Shown here one piece after another: positions 1-12,109 of a DNA stretch of 43,944 nucleotides (positions are counted from its first letter, which is position 1; each line of letters opens with the position of its first letter). The DNA lies in contig NZ_LJBR01000028.1 in the NCBI RefSeq assembly GCF_001282115.1, positions 1 to 43,944 on the forward strand, written 5' to 3'. This DNA comes from Streptomyces sp. NRRL B-24085. Lineage in GTDB: Bacteria > Actinomycetota > Actinomycetes > Streptomycetales > Streptomycetaceae. The notes under the pieces were generated by a model. It ran no database searches and was not told where the DNA came from. It saw only the letters and a list, made by a program, of their open reading frames with translations. The translations under genes and the position numbers were made by a program.

Positions 1-1753
<1,753 letters not shown>

Positions 1754-1859
1754 CCGGGCGGGCCGGGTAGCCGCGCCCCTGCCCCTCGGAGGGTGAGGGA
1801 ACCCGCGCTGGACGTACGCTTGGGGCGTATCCAGACCTTGAACCCGGAGCACCTTTTTC

Positions 1860-3278
1860 GTGAGCGAGCAGCCCCGGCAGGCCGGTAAGCCCGGCAAGCC
1901 CTACCGTCGGCCCCAGAAGGACCCCGTCCGCATCCTCGCCTTCGAGGCGCTGCGGGCCGTGGACGAGCGCGACGCGTACGCCAACCTCGTCCTGCCGCCG
2001 CTGCTGCGGAAGGCGCGGGAGAAGGGCGGTTTCGAGGCGCGGGACGCGGCGCTCGCCACCGAGCTCGTGTACGGGACGCTGCGGCGGCAGGGAACCTACG
2101 ACGCGATCATCGCCGAGTGCGTCGACCGGCCGCTGCGCGAGGTCGATCCGCCGGTGCTCGACGTGCTGAGCCTCGGGGCGCACCAGCTCCTCGGCACGCG
2201 CATCCCGACGCACGCCGCCGTGTCCGCCTCCGTCGAGCTCGCGCGGGTCGTGCTCGGCGACGGACGGGCCAAGTTCGTCAACGCCGTGCTGCGCAAGATC
2301 GCACAGGACGACCTCGACGGATGGATCGCCAAGGTCGCGCCGCCCTACGACGACGACCCCGAGGACCATCTCGCCGTCGTGCACTCCCACCCCCGCTGGG
2401 TCGTCTCCGCGCTGTGGGACTCCCTGGGCGGCGGACGCGCCGGTATCGAGCGGCTGCTGGAGGCCGACAACGAACGGCCCGAGGTGACCCTCGTCGCCCG
2501 GCCCGGGCGGGCCACCACCGAGGAGCTGCTGCGCGAGGAGTCCGCCGTGGCGGGGCGCTGGTCGCCGTACGCCGTCCGGCTGGCCGAGGGCGGGGAGCCC
2601 GGAGCCGTCGGCGCCGTACGGGAGGGCCGGGCCGGGGTGCAGGACGAGGGCAGCCAGCTCGTCGCGCTGGCGCTGGCGAACGCCCCCCTGGAGGGGCGGG
2701 ACGAGAAGTGGCTCGACGGGTGTGCGGGGCCCGGTGGCAAGGCCGCCCTGCTCGCCGCGCTCGCCGCCGAGCGCGGGGCCGTGCTGCTCGCCTCCGAGAA
2801 GCAGCCGCACCGGGCCGGACTGGTGGCCAAGGCGCTGGCCGGGAACCCGGGGCCGTATCAGGTCATCGCCGCGGACGGGACCCGGCCGCCGTGGCAGCCG
2901 GGGAGCTTCGACCGGGTGCTGATGGACGTGCCGTGCACGGGGCTCGGCGCGCTGCGGCGGCGGCCGGAGGCCCGGTGGCGGCGTCGGCCCGCGGATCTGG
3001 AGGGGTTCGGGCCGTTGCAGCGCGGCCTGTTGAACACCGCGCTGGACTCCGTCCGGGTGGGCGGGGTCGTCGGGTACGCGACCTGTTCTCCGCATCTCGC
3101 GGAGACGCGGGCCGTCGTGGAGGACGTGCTCAAGCAGTGGCCGACCGCTGAACTCGTCGACGCCCGGCCGTTGTTCCCCGGTGTGCCGGAACTCGGTGAA
3201 GGGCCGGACGTGCAGTTGTGGCCGCATGTGCACGGGACCGATGCGATGTACATGGCGGTCATTCGCAGGACGGGCTGA
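1860..3278 (+). CDS. rsmB: 16S rRNA m5C967 methyltransferase (RsmB/Sun/Fmu)
   Basis: SAM-dependent cytosine-C5 methyltransferase for 16S rRNA, 472 residues with a GTG start. An N-terminal NusB-like RNA-binding domain (about residues 20-160) precedes the Rossmann methyltransferase domain. Visible motifs are the SAM loop GCAGPGGKAA (288-297), the PCTG cysteine Cys359 and the TCS cysteine Cys409, the two cysteines used for catalysis and product release in this family. It follows fmt. Its stop codon is separated by a single base from the stop of the convergent MMPL gene, so there is no room for a terminator between them. Confidence 0.96.
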   Translation: MSEQPRQAGKPGKPYRRPQKDPVRILAFEALRAVDERDAYANLVLPPLLRKAREKGGFEARDAALATELVYGTLRRQGTYDAIIAECVDRPLREVDPPVLDVLSLGAHQLLGTRIPTHAAVSASVELARVVLGDGRAKFVNAVLRKIAQDDLDGWIAKVAPPYDDDPEDHLAVVHSHPRWVVSALWDSLGGGRAGIERLLEADNERPEVTLVARPGRATTEELLREESAVAGRWSPYAVRLAEGGEPGAVGAVREGRAGVQDEGSQLVALALANAPLEGRDEKWLDGCAGPGGKAALLAALAAERGAVLLASEKQPHRAGLVAKALAGNPGPYQVIAADGTRPPWQPGSFDRVLMDVPCTGLGALRRRPEARWRRRPADLEGFGPLQRGLLNTALDSVRVGGVVGYATCSPHLAETRAVVEDVLKQWPTAELVDARPLFPGVPELGEGPDVQLWPHVHGTDAMYMAVIRRTG

Positions 3279-3279
3279 G

Positions 3280-5436
3280 CTAGTCGTTCGTCTGCCGCAC
3301 CGTTTCGGCTGGTCGCGCAGTTCCCCGCGCCCCTGGGTCGGCACCGTCCGCCTTGGACAGGCTGTGCGGCCACCAGACCTTCTCGCCCACGTCCAGGAAC
3401 AGGGACGTCACCAGGACCGACCTCACGATGAACGTGTCCAGCAGGACCCCCAGCGCCACCGCGAAGCCGATCTCCGCGAAGGCGACCATCGGGAGGGTGC
3501 CGAGGGCGGCGAAGGTGCCGGCCAGGACCAGGCCGGCGGAGGTGATGACCGCGCCGGTCGCGGCCAGACCGGTGACCACGCCCGCACGGGTGCCCCGGTG
3601 GGCGGCCTCCTCGCGGATGCGGGTGGTCAGGAAGATGTTGTAGTCGATGCCGAGGGCCACCAGGAAGACGAACACGAACAGCGGGAAGTCCGTGGACTCG
3701 CCCGCGTAGTCGAACAGGTGGCGGAAGGCCAGGGCGCTGATGCCCAGGGCCGCCGCGAAGGACAGGATCACCGTCCCGATCAGCAGCAGCGGGGCGATCA
3801 GGGCGCGCAGCAGGGCGCACAGGATCAGCATCACCACGACCAGCACCAGCGGGATGATCAGGATGTTGTCGTGCGTGGTCGCCCGGTCCATGTCCAGCAG
3901 GGCGGCCGTACCGCCGCCGACCTGAGCGTCGGCGTCGGGAACCGCGTGGACGGCGTCCCGGACGCGCTCCACCGTCTGCTTCGCCGCCTCGCTGTCGGCC
4001 GGGGCGGTCATCGTCGCCTCGAAGAGGACCTTGCCCTCGTACGAGGGTTTCGTGCCCGGGGGCAGGCCCAGTGACTCGGGTGCGACTCCCCGCGTGCCCG
4101 CGACCGCCTCGCCGACCTGGCGTGCCTGGGCCTGGTCGCTGACGATGACCAGGGGGTCGCCGCTGCCCGCCGGGAAGTACTTCGCCGAGACCTCCTGGCC
4201 GACGATCGAGTCCGGTTTCCCGGTGAACGCGTCCGCGTTGCCGATGCCCTCGGCGCGCAACTGGATCAGGCCGAGGGAGCAGACCGCCAGGACCACGGTC
4301 GTGATGATCCAGATCATGCGGGGGCGCTGGGCGATCTGGCGGCCGGTGCGGGCCCACACGCCGGTCTCGATGCGGTCCGGGGCGCCGAAGCGCGGGGTCA
4401 CCGGCCAGAAGATCCAGCGGCCGAAGATCACCAGCAGGGCCGGGAACAGCGTCATCATCGCCAGCAGGGCGACCGTGACACCGATCGCGGCGACCGGACC
4501 GAGACCGCGGGTCGAGTTCATCTCGGCGGCCAGCAGGACCAGCATGCTCAGGACCACGGTCGCCCCCGAGGCGATCACCGCGGGGCCCGCGCGGTGCAGG
4601 GCGAGGGCCATCGCCTCGTGGCGGTCCTCGTGGCGGTGCAGCTCCTCGCGGTAGCGGGCCACCAGCAGCAGGGCGTAGTCGGTCCCCGCGCCGAAGACGA
4701 GGACCGTCAGAATGCCCGCGCTCTGGCCGTTGACCGTCAGGCCCGCGTGCTCGGCGAGCAGGTAGATGAAGGCCTGCGCGGTGAACAGCGCGGCGACCAC
4801 GGAGAGCAGCGGGACCAGGAGGAGGGTGGGGCTGCGGTAGGTGATGAGCAGCATGACGATCACGACGCCCATCGCGGACAGCAGCAGCGTCGAGTCGATG
4901 CCCTCGAAGGCCTCGGAGAAGTCCGCCGAGGTGCCGCCCGGGCCGGTGATGTGCACGGCGAGGCCGTCGCCGCCCTCGCCGACGACGTCACGGATGGAGT
5001 CGACCGCGGGCGCGATCTCCTCCCAGCCCTTCTCGTCCATGGTGATCGGGACGAGGATCTGGGCCGCGCGCGGGTCGCTCTGCCGGTCGTAGACCGGGCC
5101 CCGGGTCTCCGCGCCGCGGATGCCGTGCGCCGTGAGCTGCTTGATCTCGGCGGCGTCCGCGGCGATCGCGGCCCGTTCCTGCGGGGTGAGGCCGCTCTCG
5201 CGCGCGTAGACGACCACCGCGGGGATCTGCTCCGGCCTGAAGTCCTCGCTGATCTGGAGGACCTGGGTCGACTCGGCGGAGCCGGGCAGCCAGGAGGCCG
5301 CGTCGTTGTCCTGGGCGTCGGTGAGCTTGGAGGCGAGGGGCGCCGTCAGGAACAGCACCACCAGCCACAGCGCGAGTACCACCCACTTGGCACGCCGTCC
5401 GCAGACGAAGTGCGCGATGCCCCGATTCCCGGTCAT
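3280..5436 (-). CDS. MMPL-family RND-type membrane transporter
   Basis: Predicted 718-residue inner-membrane exporter with two repeated halves: one N-terminal membrane segment (about 17-36), an extracytoplasmic domain, then a block of five segments, and the same again. Each half has the proton-relay motif of the family: GTDYALLL at 251-258 and GIDYNIFL in the second half. Related proteins export lipids or hydrophobic compounds; the substrate here is unknown. I chose the ATG at 5436, behind GGGGGTGG, over an upstream ATG at 5556 because it gives a normal N-terminus. The last ~20 residues (ADPGARGTARPAETVRQTND) are encoded by a dispersed Streptomyces repeat that has entered the 3' end of the gene. 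It sits between rsmB and rpe on the opposite strand. Confidence 0.93.
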   Translation of the reverse strand: MTGNRGIAHFVCGRRAKWVVLALWLVVLFLTAPLASKLTDAQDNDAASWLPGSAESTQVLQISEDFRPEQIPAVVVYARESGLTPQERAAIAADAAEIKQLTAHGIRGAETRGPVYDRQSDPRAAQILVPITMDEKGWEEIAPAVDSIRDVVGEGGDGLAVHITGPGGTSADFSEAFEGIDSTLLLSAMGVVIVMLLITYRSPTLLLVPLLSVVAALFTAQAFIYLLAEHAGLTVNGQSAGILTVLVFGAGTDYALLLVARYREELHRHEDRHEAMALALHRAGPAVIASGATVVLSMLVLLAAEMNSTRGLGPVAAIGVTVALLAMMTLFPALLVIFGRWIFWPVTPRFGAPDRIETGVWARTGRQIAQRPRMIWIITTVVLAVCSLGLIQLRAEGIGNADAFTGKPDSIVGQEVSAKYFPAGSGDPLVIVSDQAQARQVGEAVAGTRGVAPESLGLPPGTKPSYEGKVLFEATMTAPADSEAAKQTVERVRDAVHAVPDADAQVGGGTAALLDMDRATTHDNILIIPLVLVVVMLILCALLRALIAPLLLIGTVILSFAAALGISALAFRHLFDYAGESTDFPLFVFVFLVALGIDYNIFLTTRIREEAAHRGTRAGVVTGLAATGAVITSAGLVLAGTFAALGTLPMVAFAEIGFAVALGVLLDTFIVRSVLVTSLFLDVGEKVWWPHSLSKADGADPGARGTARPAETVRQTND
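3309..3341. repeat. Copy of the GCGCAGTTCCCCGCGCCCC repeat
   Basis: The core GTCGCGCAGTTCCCCGCGCC (3312-3331) is the same as the arms of the inverted repeat at 30.6 kb. This copy is a single arm and lies inside the 3' end of the MMPL reading frame. I recognise it as a very common intergenic repeat of Streptomyces genomes. Confidence 0.8.
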
Positions 5437-5570
5437 GGCCACCCCCGGCGCCACCAGTCGAGCCGATCGGCCGCCCAGCATGGCACGCACAGCTCGTCCA
5501 CAACATCCGATGAACGGCTTAGGTCCGGACCGGCGCGCCCCTTCGGGCCCCGGCATGGGAGGCTTGGGGC

Positions 5571-6257
5571 ATGGCCGCGCAGATCAATCCCAGCATCCTG
5601 TCCGCCGACTTCGCCCGCCTCGCGGACGAGGCGAAGGCGGTCGAGGGAGCCGACTGGCTCCATGTCGACGTCATGGACAACCATTTCGTCCCGAACCTCA
5701 CGCTCGGGGTGCCGGTCGTAGAGTCTCTGGCCCGTGCGACGGACACTCCGCTGGACTGCCATCTGATGATCGAGGCCCCCGATCGCTGGGCGCCCCAGTA
5801 CGTAGAGGCGGGGGCTTCCTCCGTCACCTTCCACGTGGAGGCGGCCGCCGCTCCGGTCCGGCTCGCCCGGGAGATCCGGGCCAAGGGCGCCCGCGCCTCC
5901 ATGGCGCTCAAGCCCGCGACGCCCATCGAGCCGTACGAGGACCTGCTCCCCGAGCTCGACATGCTGCTGATCATGACGGTCGAGCCCGGTTTCGGGGGAC
6001 AGGCGTTCCTCGACATCATGCTCCCCAAGATTCGCCGGACCCGCGAGTTGATCAGCAAGCACGGTCTGGAGCTGTGGCTCCAGGTCGACGGCGGGGTCTC
6101 GGCGTCCACCATCGAGCGCTGCGCGGACGCCGGCGCCGACGTCTTCGTCGCCGGGTCGGCGGTGTACGGGGCGTCCGACCCGGCCGAAGCGGTACGTGCA
6201 TTGCGCACCCAAGCGGAGGGGGCGACCGCGAAGGCCTCGTGGGCGTGCGACCACTGA
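5571..6257 (+). CDS. rpe: Ribulose-phosphate 3-epimerase
   Basis: Interconverts ribulose-5-phosphate and xylulose-5-phosphate in the pentose phosphate pathway. The 228-residue TIM barrel shows the metal and catalytic residues of the family: His31 and Asp33 in [12 protein letters not shown], His64 in LDCHLMIE, and Asp173 in QVDGGV, plus the phosphate loop VEPGFGGQ at 137-144. The ATG at 5571 is preceded by GGGAGG. It is divergent from the MMPL gene over 134 bases. A SorC-type regulator follows on the same strand about 100 bases later. Confidence 0.97.
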   Translation: MAAQINPSILSADFARLADEAKAVEGADWLHVDVMDNHFVPNLTLGVPVVESLARATDTPLDCHLMIEAPDRWAPQYVEAGASSVTFHVEAAAAPVRLAREIRAKGARASMALKPATPIEPYEDLLPELDMLLIMTVEPGFGGQAFLDIMLPKIRRTRELISKHGLELWLQVDGGVSASTIERCADAGADVFVAGSAVYGASDPAEAVRALRTQAEGATAKASWACDH

Positions 6258-6359
6258 GCGTCAGGAACGTGAACGGCTCCGATCAGGGCTGATCAAGTGC
6301 GCCGGATCTGCAAGGATGAACGGCGAATCCAGAGTGTGAACAGCAGTGAGGAGAACGCC

Positions 6360-7379
6360 GTGTCGGGTATGTCGGCGGGCCGGTCAGCCATGCGGATGGG
6401 ACCCGCTGAGCTGGTGCAGGCGGCGGCCATGGCCCGCCGCTTCTACCTGGAGGGCAAGTCCAAGATCCAGATCGCGGAGGAGTTCGGCGTCAGCCGCTTC
6501 AAGGTGGCCCGGGTCCTGGAGACCGCCCTGGAACGGGATCTCGTGCGCATCGAGATCCGTGTGCCGGCCGAACTGGACGCCGAGCGCTCCGACGCGCTGC
6601 GCGCCCGCTACGGCCTGCGGCACGCAGTCGTGGTCGAGTCCCCGGCCGAGGCCCAGGACTCGCCCGACCCCGAGAACCTGGGAGAGGTGGCCGCCGACCT
6701 GCTCGGCGAACTGGTCGACGAGGGCGACATCCTGGGCCTGGCCTGGGGCCGCTCCACCATCCACATGGCGGCCGCGCTCGACCGGCTCCCGCCGTGCACG
6801 GTGGTGCAGTTGACCGGCGTGTACGACGCCGGGACCGCCGAGCGCGGTTCGGTGGAGGCGGTACGGCGGGCCGCCCAGGTGTCCGGCGGGGACGCCCACC
6901 CCATCTACGCGCCGATGCTGCTGCCGGACGCGGCCACCGCGGCGGCGCTGCGCAACCAGACCGGGATCGCCCGGGCCTTCGAGTACTTCGACAAGGTCAC
7001 GGTCGCCTGTGTCTCCATCGGCTCCTGGGAGCCGGGCATCTCGACGGTGCACGACATGCTCAGCGACGAGGAGCGGGCGCACTACGCCTCGCTCGGTGTC
7101 GCCGCCGAGATGTCCGCGCACCTCTTCGACGCCGAGGGCCGCAGGGTCGGCCGGGACCTGGGCGAGCGGTGCATCACCGTCAAGACCGAGCAGCTCCGCC
7201 GTATCCCCGAGGTCGTCGCGATCGCGGGCGGTCAGCGGAAGGGGGCCGCGATCGACGCCGTGCTGCGGTCCGGTCTCGTCACCAGCCTGGTGACGGACAC
7301 CTCCGCCGCGGACTACCTGATGACGGCGGGGACACCGCCGAAGCCGGCGCTGAACAGGGCGGACCCGGACGGGTCCTGA
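6360..7379 (+). CDS. SorC/DeoR-type sugar-responsive transcriptional regulator
   Basis: Predicted 339-residue regulator with an N-terminal helix-turn-helix (KSKIQIAEEFGVSRFKVARV, near residues 32-51 of this start) and a C-terminal sugar-phosphate-binding domain (from about residue 70). The GTG at 6360 is preferred because GAGGAG lies six bases upstream. In-frame GTGs at 6336 and 6297 and an ATG at 6369 are alternatives. Members of this family bind phosphorylated sugars and repress or activate sugar catabolism. The position after rpe is suggestive of a pentose-phosphate effector, but no target is visible. Confidence 0.9.
   Translation: MSGMSAGRSAMRMGPAELVQAAAMARRFYLEGKSKIQIAEEFGVSRFKVARVLETALERDLVRIEIRVPAELDAERSDALRARYGLRHAVVVESPAEAQDSPDPENLGEVAADLLGELVDEGDILGLAWGRSTIHMAAALDRLPPCTVVQLTGVYDAGTAERGSVEAVRRAAQVSGGDAHPIYAPMLLPDAATAAALRNQTGIARAFEYFDKVTVACVSIGSWEPGISTVHDMLSDEERAHYASLGVAAEMSAHLFDAEGRRVGRDLGERCITVKTEQLRRIPEVVAIAGGQRKGAAIDAVLRSGLVTSLVTDTSAADYLMTAGTPPKPALNRADPDGS
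7361..7376 (+). terminator. Small hairpin at the end of the SorC-type gene
   Basis: GGACCC (7361-7366) and GGGTCC (7371-7376) form a 6-bp stem with loop GGAC that ends just before the stop codon. There is no U tract, so termination is only a possibility. Confidence 0.35.
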
Positions 7380-7419
7380 CGCCGGGTCATGCGGGGACGG
7401 CCGTGGCAGCATCGGACGC

Positions 7420-7785
7420 ATGCTGCTGCGGTTCGTCTCCCGGATTCTGCTCTGCGTCCTCGTGCTGGCCGGCTGCTCGGCCGGACACGACCCGGCGCGG
7501 GGCGGCGACATGGCCACCGTCCAGGAGGCCCGGCTGCCGGCCGAGGCCCGGCAGACCCTCGAACTCATCGACAGGGGCGGCCCCTTCCCGTACCCGAAGG
7601 ACGGCGCCGTCTTCGGGAACTTCGAGGGGCTGCTGCCCGCGCACCGGCGCGGCTACTACCACGAGTACACCGTGCCCACCCCGGGCTCGCGCGACCGCGG
7701 AGCCCGGCGGATCGTCACCGGGCGGGACGGCGAGATCTACTACACCGATGATCACTACGACTCGTTCAGGGCGGTACTGAGATGA
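7420..7785 (+). CDS. Secreted guanyl-specific ribonuclease, RNase Sa/barnase family
   Basis: Extracytoplasmic RNase of 121 residues, very like RNase Sa of S. aureofaciens. Equivalents of its active-site residues are visible: Glu82 (in YYHEYTV), Arg93 and Arg97 (in GSRDRGARRIV) and His112 (in TDDHYDSF). Two differences stand out. The two cysteines that form the single RNase Sa disulfide are absent (Gln35 aligns with the first). The signal peptide ends in a lipobox, LVLAGCSAG (15-23), which suggests lipid anchoring at Cys19 rather than free secretion. The ATG overlaps the barstar gene downstream through ATGA, so the toxin and its inhibitor are translationally coupled. Confidence 0.92.
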   Translation: MLLRFVSRILLCVLVLAGCSAGHDPARGGDMATVQEARLPAEARQTLELIDRGGPFPYPKDGAVFGNFEGLLPAHRRGYYHEYTVPTPGSRDRGARRIVTGRDGEIYYTDDHYDSFRAVLR

Positions 7786-8084
7786 CGGCACGCGTGGTCA
7801 CGCTGGACCTCGACGGGGTCACGGACAAGGCGGGCCTCATGGAGCGCTGCGCCCGGGACCTGCGGCTGCCGGACTGGTTCGGCCGCAACTGGGACGCGCT
7901 GGCGGACGTCCTGTCCGACCCGGGCCTGTGGTCCGGGGACGGCGCCGGGGCGGAGACCGTCGTGGTCGTACGGCACTGGGACGGGTACGCCGAGGCGCGG
8001 CCGGACGAGTGGGCGACCGCGCGCGAGGTGTTCGCGGAGGCGTCCGCGCTCACCGTGGCGCTCGCCCTTGGAGGTTCGTCCTAG
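7782..8084 (+). CDS. Barstar-family ribonuclease inhibitor
   Basis: Cytoplasmic inhibitor of 100 residues that would protect the producer from the RNase encoded just upstream. The barstar signature LPDWFGRNWDALADVL (residues 26-41) is clear, corresponding to the barnase-binding helix. The length matches the family (about 90-100). The start codon overlaps the RNase stop (ATGA at 7782-7785), giving a dedicated toxin-immunity pair. The order, inhibitor second, is the usual Streptomyces arrangement. Confidence 0.93.
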   Translation: MTARVVTLDLDGVTDKAGLMERCARDLRLPDWFGRNWDALADVLSDPGLWSGDGAGAETVVVVRHWDGYAEARPDEWATAREVFAEASALTVALALGGSS

Positions 8085-8174
8085 GGCCCCCGCGGCCGGT
8101 CTGGACGATTCGCCCGTGGGTGGCGATCCGCCCGGCGTGGGAGAATGAAGTACGTGCTCTTTCCCCCTGGCTGA

Positions 8175-9659
<1,485 letters not shown>

Positions 9660-9666
9660 GTCCGCG

Positions 9667-9702
9667 GCGAAGGGCCCCCGCCGGGACGCGGGGGCCCTTC
9701 GC
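9667..9702 (+). terminator. Strong intrinsic hairpin after guaB1
   Basis: Perfect 15-bp stem GCGAAGGGCCCCCGC (9667-9681) and GCGGGGGCCCTTCGC (9688-9702) with a 6-base loop, starting 8 bases after the guaB1 stop. It has no long U run, as is usual in Streptomyces. Confidence 0.9.
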
Positions 9703-9757
9703 GTGTCCCGCCGTCGTCGGCCCCGCGCCCGTCAGGCTGCCCTGACGTCAAGCCTCC

Positions 9758-10021
9758 TTGACGAGACTCGCACTGAGCGAGGTCGTGGCCCGCAAGGCCG
9801 TCTACGGTCGTCAGCTGACCGTGCGGGCGGCCCGTGCGGCCGGGGCCTCCTGGTCGCAGATCGGGGCCGCGCCGGGCACCGGCAAGCAGGCCGCGTGGGA
9901 GGCGCACACGCGCTGGATCGACGGCCAGGCCGCGGCCCACGGCAAGCCCGGCCGGACGGGGTTGGACGAGGCCGACGCGGCGGAGGCACGAGCGGTCGCC
10001 GGGGAGCCGGAGGACCGCTGA
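9758..10021 (+). CDS. Small helix-turn-helix-like hypothetical protein
   Basis: An 87-residue protein beginning TRLALSEVVARKAVYGRQL with a helix-turn-helix-like segment GASWSQIGAAPGTGKQAAWE (residues 29-48) and an acidic tail. Homologues are common in Streptomyces, without a known role. An in-frame TGA at 9743-9745 confines the start to TTG 9758 or GTG 9785. No good ribosome site is visible. Two features hint at decay or relaxed constraint: the weak start and a Pro in the first turn helix, where I would expect Leu. Confidence 0.6.
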   Translation: MTRLALSEVVARKAVYGRQLTVRAARAAGASWSQIGAAPGTGKQAAWEAHTRWIDGQAAAHGKPGRTGLDEADAAEARAVAGEPEDR

Positions 10022-10188
10022 CGCGGGCGAAAGGGCACCGGAGGCGGGTGCGCGCAACGAACTCCCACCCAGCGGCGCGGAACGCAACGATCTTGCGAGG
10101 GCGTGCAAGGTTGCTGCATTACGGCTGTGAGGTCCGGGCTCGTAGGGTGCTTCGCTGTACTCACCTGCAACGACGAAGGAGTCAGCGC

Positions 10189-11646
10189 GTGCTCGACCAA
10201 GGCGCACCCCCACGACAGCGCACACCCCGGGCGACGGGGCTCGGTGCGCGCCTCATGCGGCGCAAGCCGGTGGAGCGCCTGGTGGCGGAGGGCGGCCAGG
10301 GTGAGGGAGGAGCACTCAGGCGTTCCCTCGGGCTCTGGCAGCTCACGATGATCAGCATCGGCGCCACCCTGGGCACCGGCATCTTCGTCGTCCTCGGCGA
10401 GGCGGTCCCCAAGGCCGGCCCGGCCGTCACCCTCTCCTTCGTGATCGCCGGCCTCACCGCCCTCTTCTCGGCCCTCTCCTACGCCGAGCTCGCCGGCACC
10501 ATCCCGGTCTCCGGGTCCTCGTACTCGTACGCGTACGCAACCATGGGCGAACTGATCGCCTGGATCTGCGGCTGGTGCCTGGTCCTGGAGTACGGCGTCT
10601 CGGTCGCCGCCGTGGCCGTCGGCTGGGGCGAGTACCTCAACGAGCTCCTCGACGGCACCATCGGCGTCACCATCCCCGACGCCCTGTCCGCCCCGCCCGG
10701 TGACGGCGGCGTCTTCAACCTGCCGGCGCTGATCGTCGTCCTCCTCGCGATGGCCTTCCTGCTGGGCGGCGCCCGCGAGTCGGCCCGCGCCAACACCGTG
10801 ATGGTGGTCGTGAAGATCGCCGCTCTGGTGCTGTTCTGCGCGATCGGCGTCCAGGGCTTCCGTTCGGGCAACTACGAGCACTTCATGCCGCTCGGCATGG
10901 CCGGGGTCAGCGCGGCCGGTGCCACGCTCTTCTTCTCGTACATCGGCTTCGACGCCGCCTCCACGGCCGGCGAGGAGGCGAAGAACGCCCAGCGCGACCT
11001 GCCGCGCGCGATCATGCTGTCGCTGGTCATCGTGACCGCGCTGTACGTCCTTGTCGCCGCCGTCGCGGTCGGCGCGAAGCCCTGGCAGCACTTCGACGAC
11101 TCGGAGGCCGCGCTCGCCCAGATCATGCGCGAGGTCACCGGGCAGACCTTCTGGGGCACCCTGCTGGCGTTCTGCGCGGTCATCGCCATCGCGAGCGTCG
11201 TCCTGACCGTGCTGTACGGCCAGACCCGCATCCTCTTCGCGATGTCCCGGGACGGACTGGTGCCGAAGGTGTTCGCCCGGGTCCACCCGAAGACCGGCGC
11301 GCCCCGCGCCAACACGGTGATCGTCTCCCTGTTCTGCGGGGTGCTGGCGGCGGCCATCCCGCTCGGCCAGCTCGCCGACGCCACCAGCATCGGCACGCTC
11401 TTCGCCTTCGCGCTGGTCAACATCGCCGTCGTGGTGCTGCGCCGGACCCGTCCCGACATGCCCCGGACCTTCCGGGTCCCGCTCTCGCCGGTCTTCCCCG
11501 CGCTGGGCTTCGGCTTCTGCGTGTGGATGATGGGCAGCCTGTCCACCGTCACCTGGGTGGTCTTCGGGGTCTGGATGGCCGTCGGGCTCGTGTTCTACTT
11601 CGTGTACGGCCATCGCCGTTCCCGACTCGCAACACCCGAAAGCTGA
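10189..11646 (+). CDS. APC-superfamily cationic amino acid permease
   Basis: Polytopic permease of 485 residues with about 12 membrane segments. The first two carry the conserved ISIGATLGTGIFVVLGE motif of the cationic amino acid transporter (CAT/YfnA-like) group. The GTG at 10189 has GAAGGAG eight bases upstream. The following Lrp-type regulator starts 10 bases after its stop, so the two probably form one transcript with local feedback by an amino acid. Lysine or arginine is a reasonable guess, given the lysine-oxidation genes 2.5 kb away, but the substrate cannot be read from the sequence. Confidence 0.92.
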   Translation: MLDQGAPPRQRTPRATGLGARLMRRKPVERLVAEGGQGEGGALRRSLGLWQLTMISIGATLGTGIFVVLGEAVPKAGPAVTLSFVIAGLTALFSALSYAELAGTIPVSGSSYSYAYATMGELIAWICGWCLVLEYGVSVAAVAVGWGEYLNELLDGTIGVTIPDALSAPPGDGGVFNLPALIVVLLAMAFLLGGARESARANTVMVVVKIAALVLFCAIGVQGFRSGNYEHFMPLGMAGVSAAGATLFFSYIGFDAASTAGEEAKNAQRDLPRAIMLSLVIVTALYVLVAAVAVGAKPWQHFDDSEAALAQIMREVTGQTFWGTLLAFCAVIAIASVVLTVLYGQTRILFAMSRDGLVPKVFARVHPKTGAPRANTVIVSLFCGVLAAAIPLGQLADATSIGTLFAFALVNIAVVVLRRTRPDMPRTFRVPLSPVFPALGFGFCVWMMGSLSTVTWVVFGVWMAVGLVFYFVYGHRRSRLATPES

Positions 11647-11656
11647 TCCGCCCACC

Positions 11657-12109
11657 GTGCTGAACGATCTCGACGAACGCATCGTGCACGCCCTCGCCGA
11701 GGACGCCCGCCGCTCCTACGCGGACATCGGGCAGATCGTCGGCCTGTCCGCGCCCGCCGTGAAGCGGCGCGTGGACCGGCTGCGTGCCACCGGGGCCATC
11801 ACCGGCTTCACCGTACGGGTGGACCCGGCGGCCCTCGGCTGGGAGACCGAGGGGTTCGTCGAGATCTACTGCCGGCGCAACACCTCCCCGGAGACCATCC
11901 AGCGGGGCCTGGAGCGCTACCAGGAAGTCGTGGCCGCCTCCACCGTCACCGGCGACGCCGACGCCGTGGTGCAGGTCTTCGCCTCCGACATGCGGCACTT
12001 CGAACGTGTCCTGGAACGGATCGCGGGCGAGCCGTTCGTGGAGCGCACCAAGTCGGTCCTCGTCCTCTCCCCGTTGCTGCGCCGCTTCTCGTCGGGCTCG
12101 CCTACCTGA
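11657..12109 (+). CDS. Lrp/AsnC-family transcriptional regulator
   Basis: A 150-residue protein with an N-terminal winged helix-turn-helix (RSYADIGQIVGLSAPAVKRR, residues 19-38) and a C-terminal RAM effector domain with the VTGDADAVVQVFA segment. The GTG start lies 10 bases after the amino acid permease, so it is likely to regulate that permease in response to an amino acid. Its stop overlaps the 3' end of the convergent SRPBCC-like gene by eight bases. Confidence 0.93.
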   Translation: MLNDLDERIVHALAEDARRSYADIGQIVGLSAPAVKRRVDRLRATGAITGFTVRVDPAALGWETEGFVEIYCRRNTSPETIQRGLERYQEVVAASTVTGDADAVVQVFASDMRHFERVLERIAGEPFVERTKSVLVLSPLLRRFSSGSPT

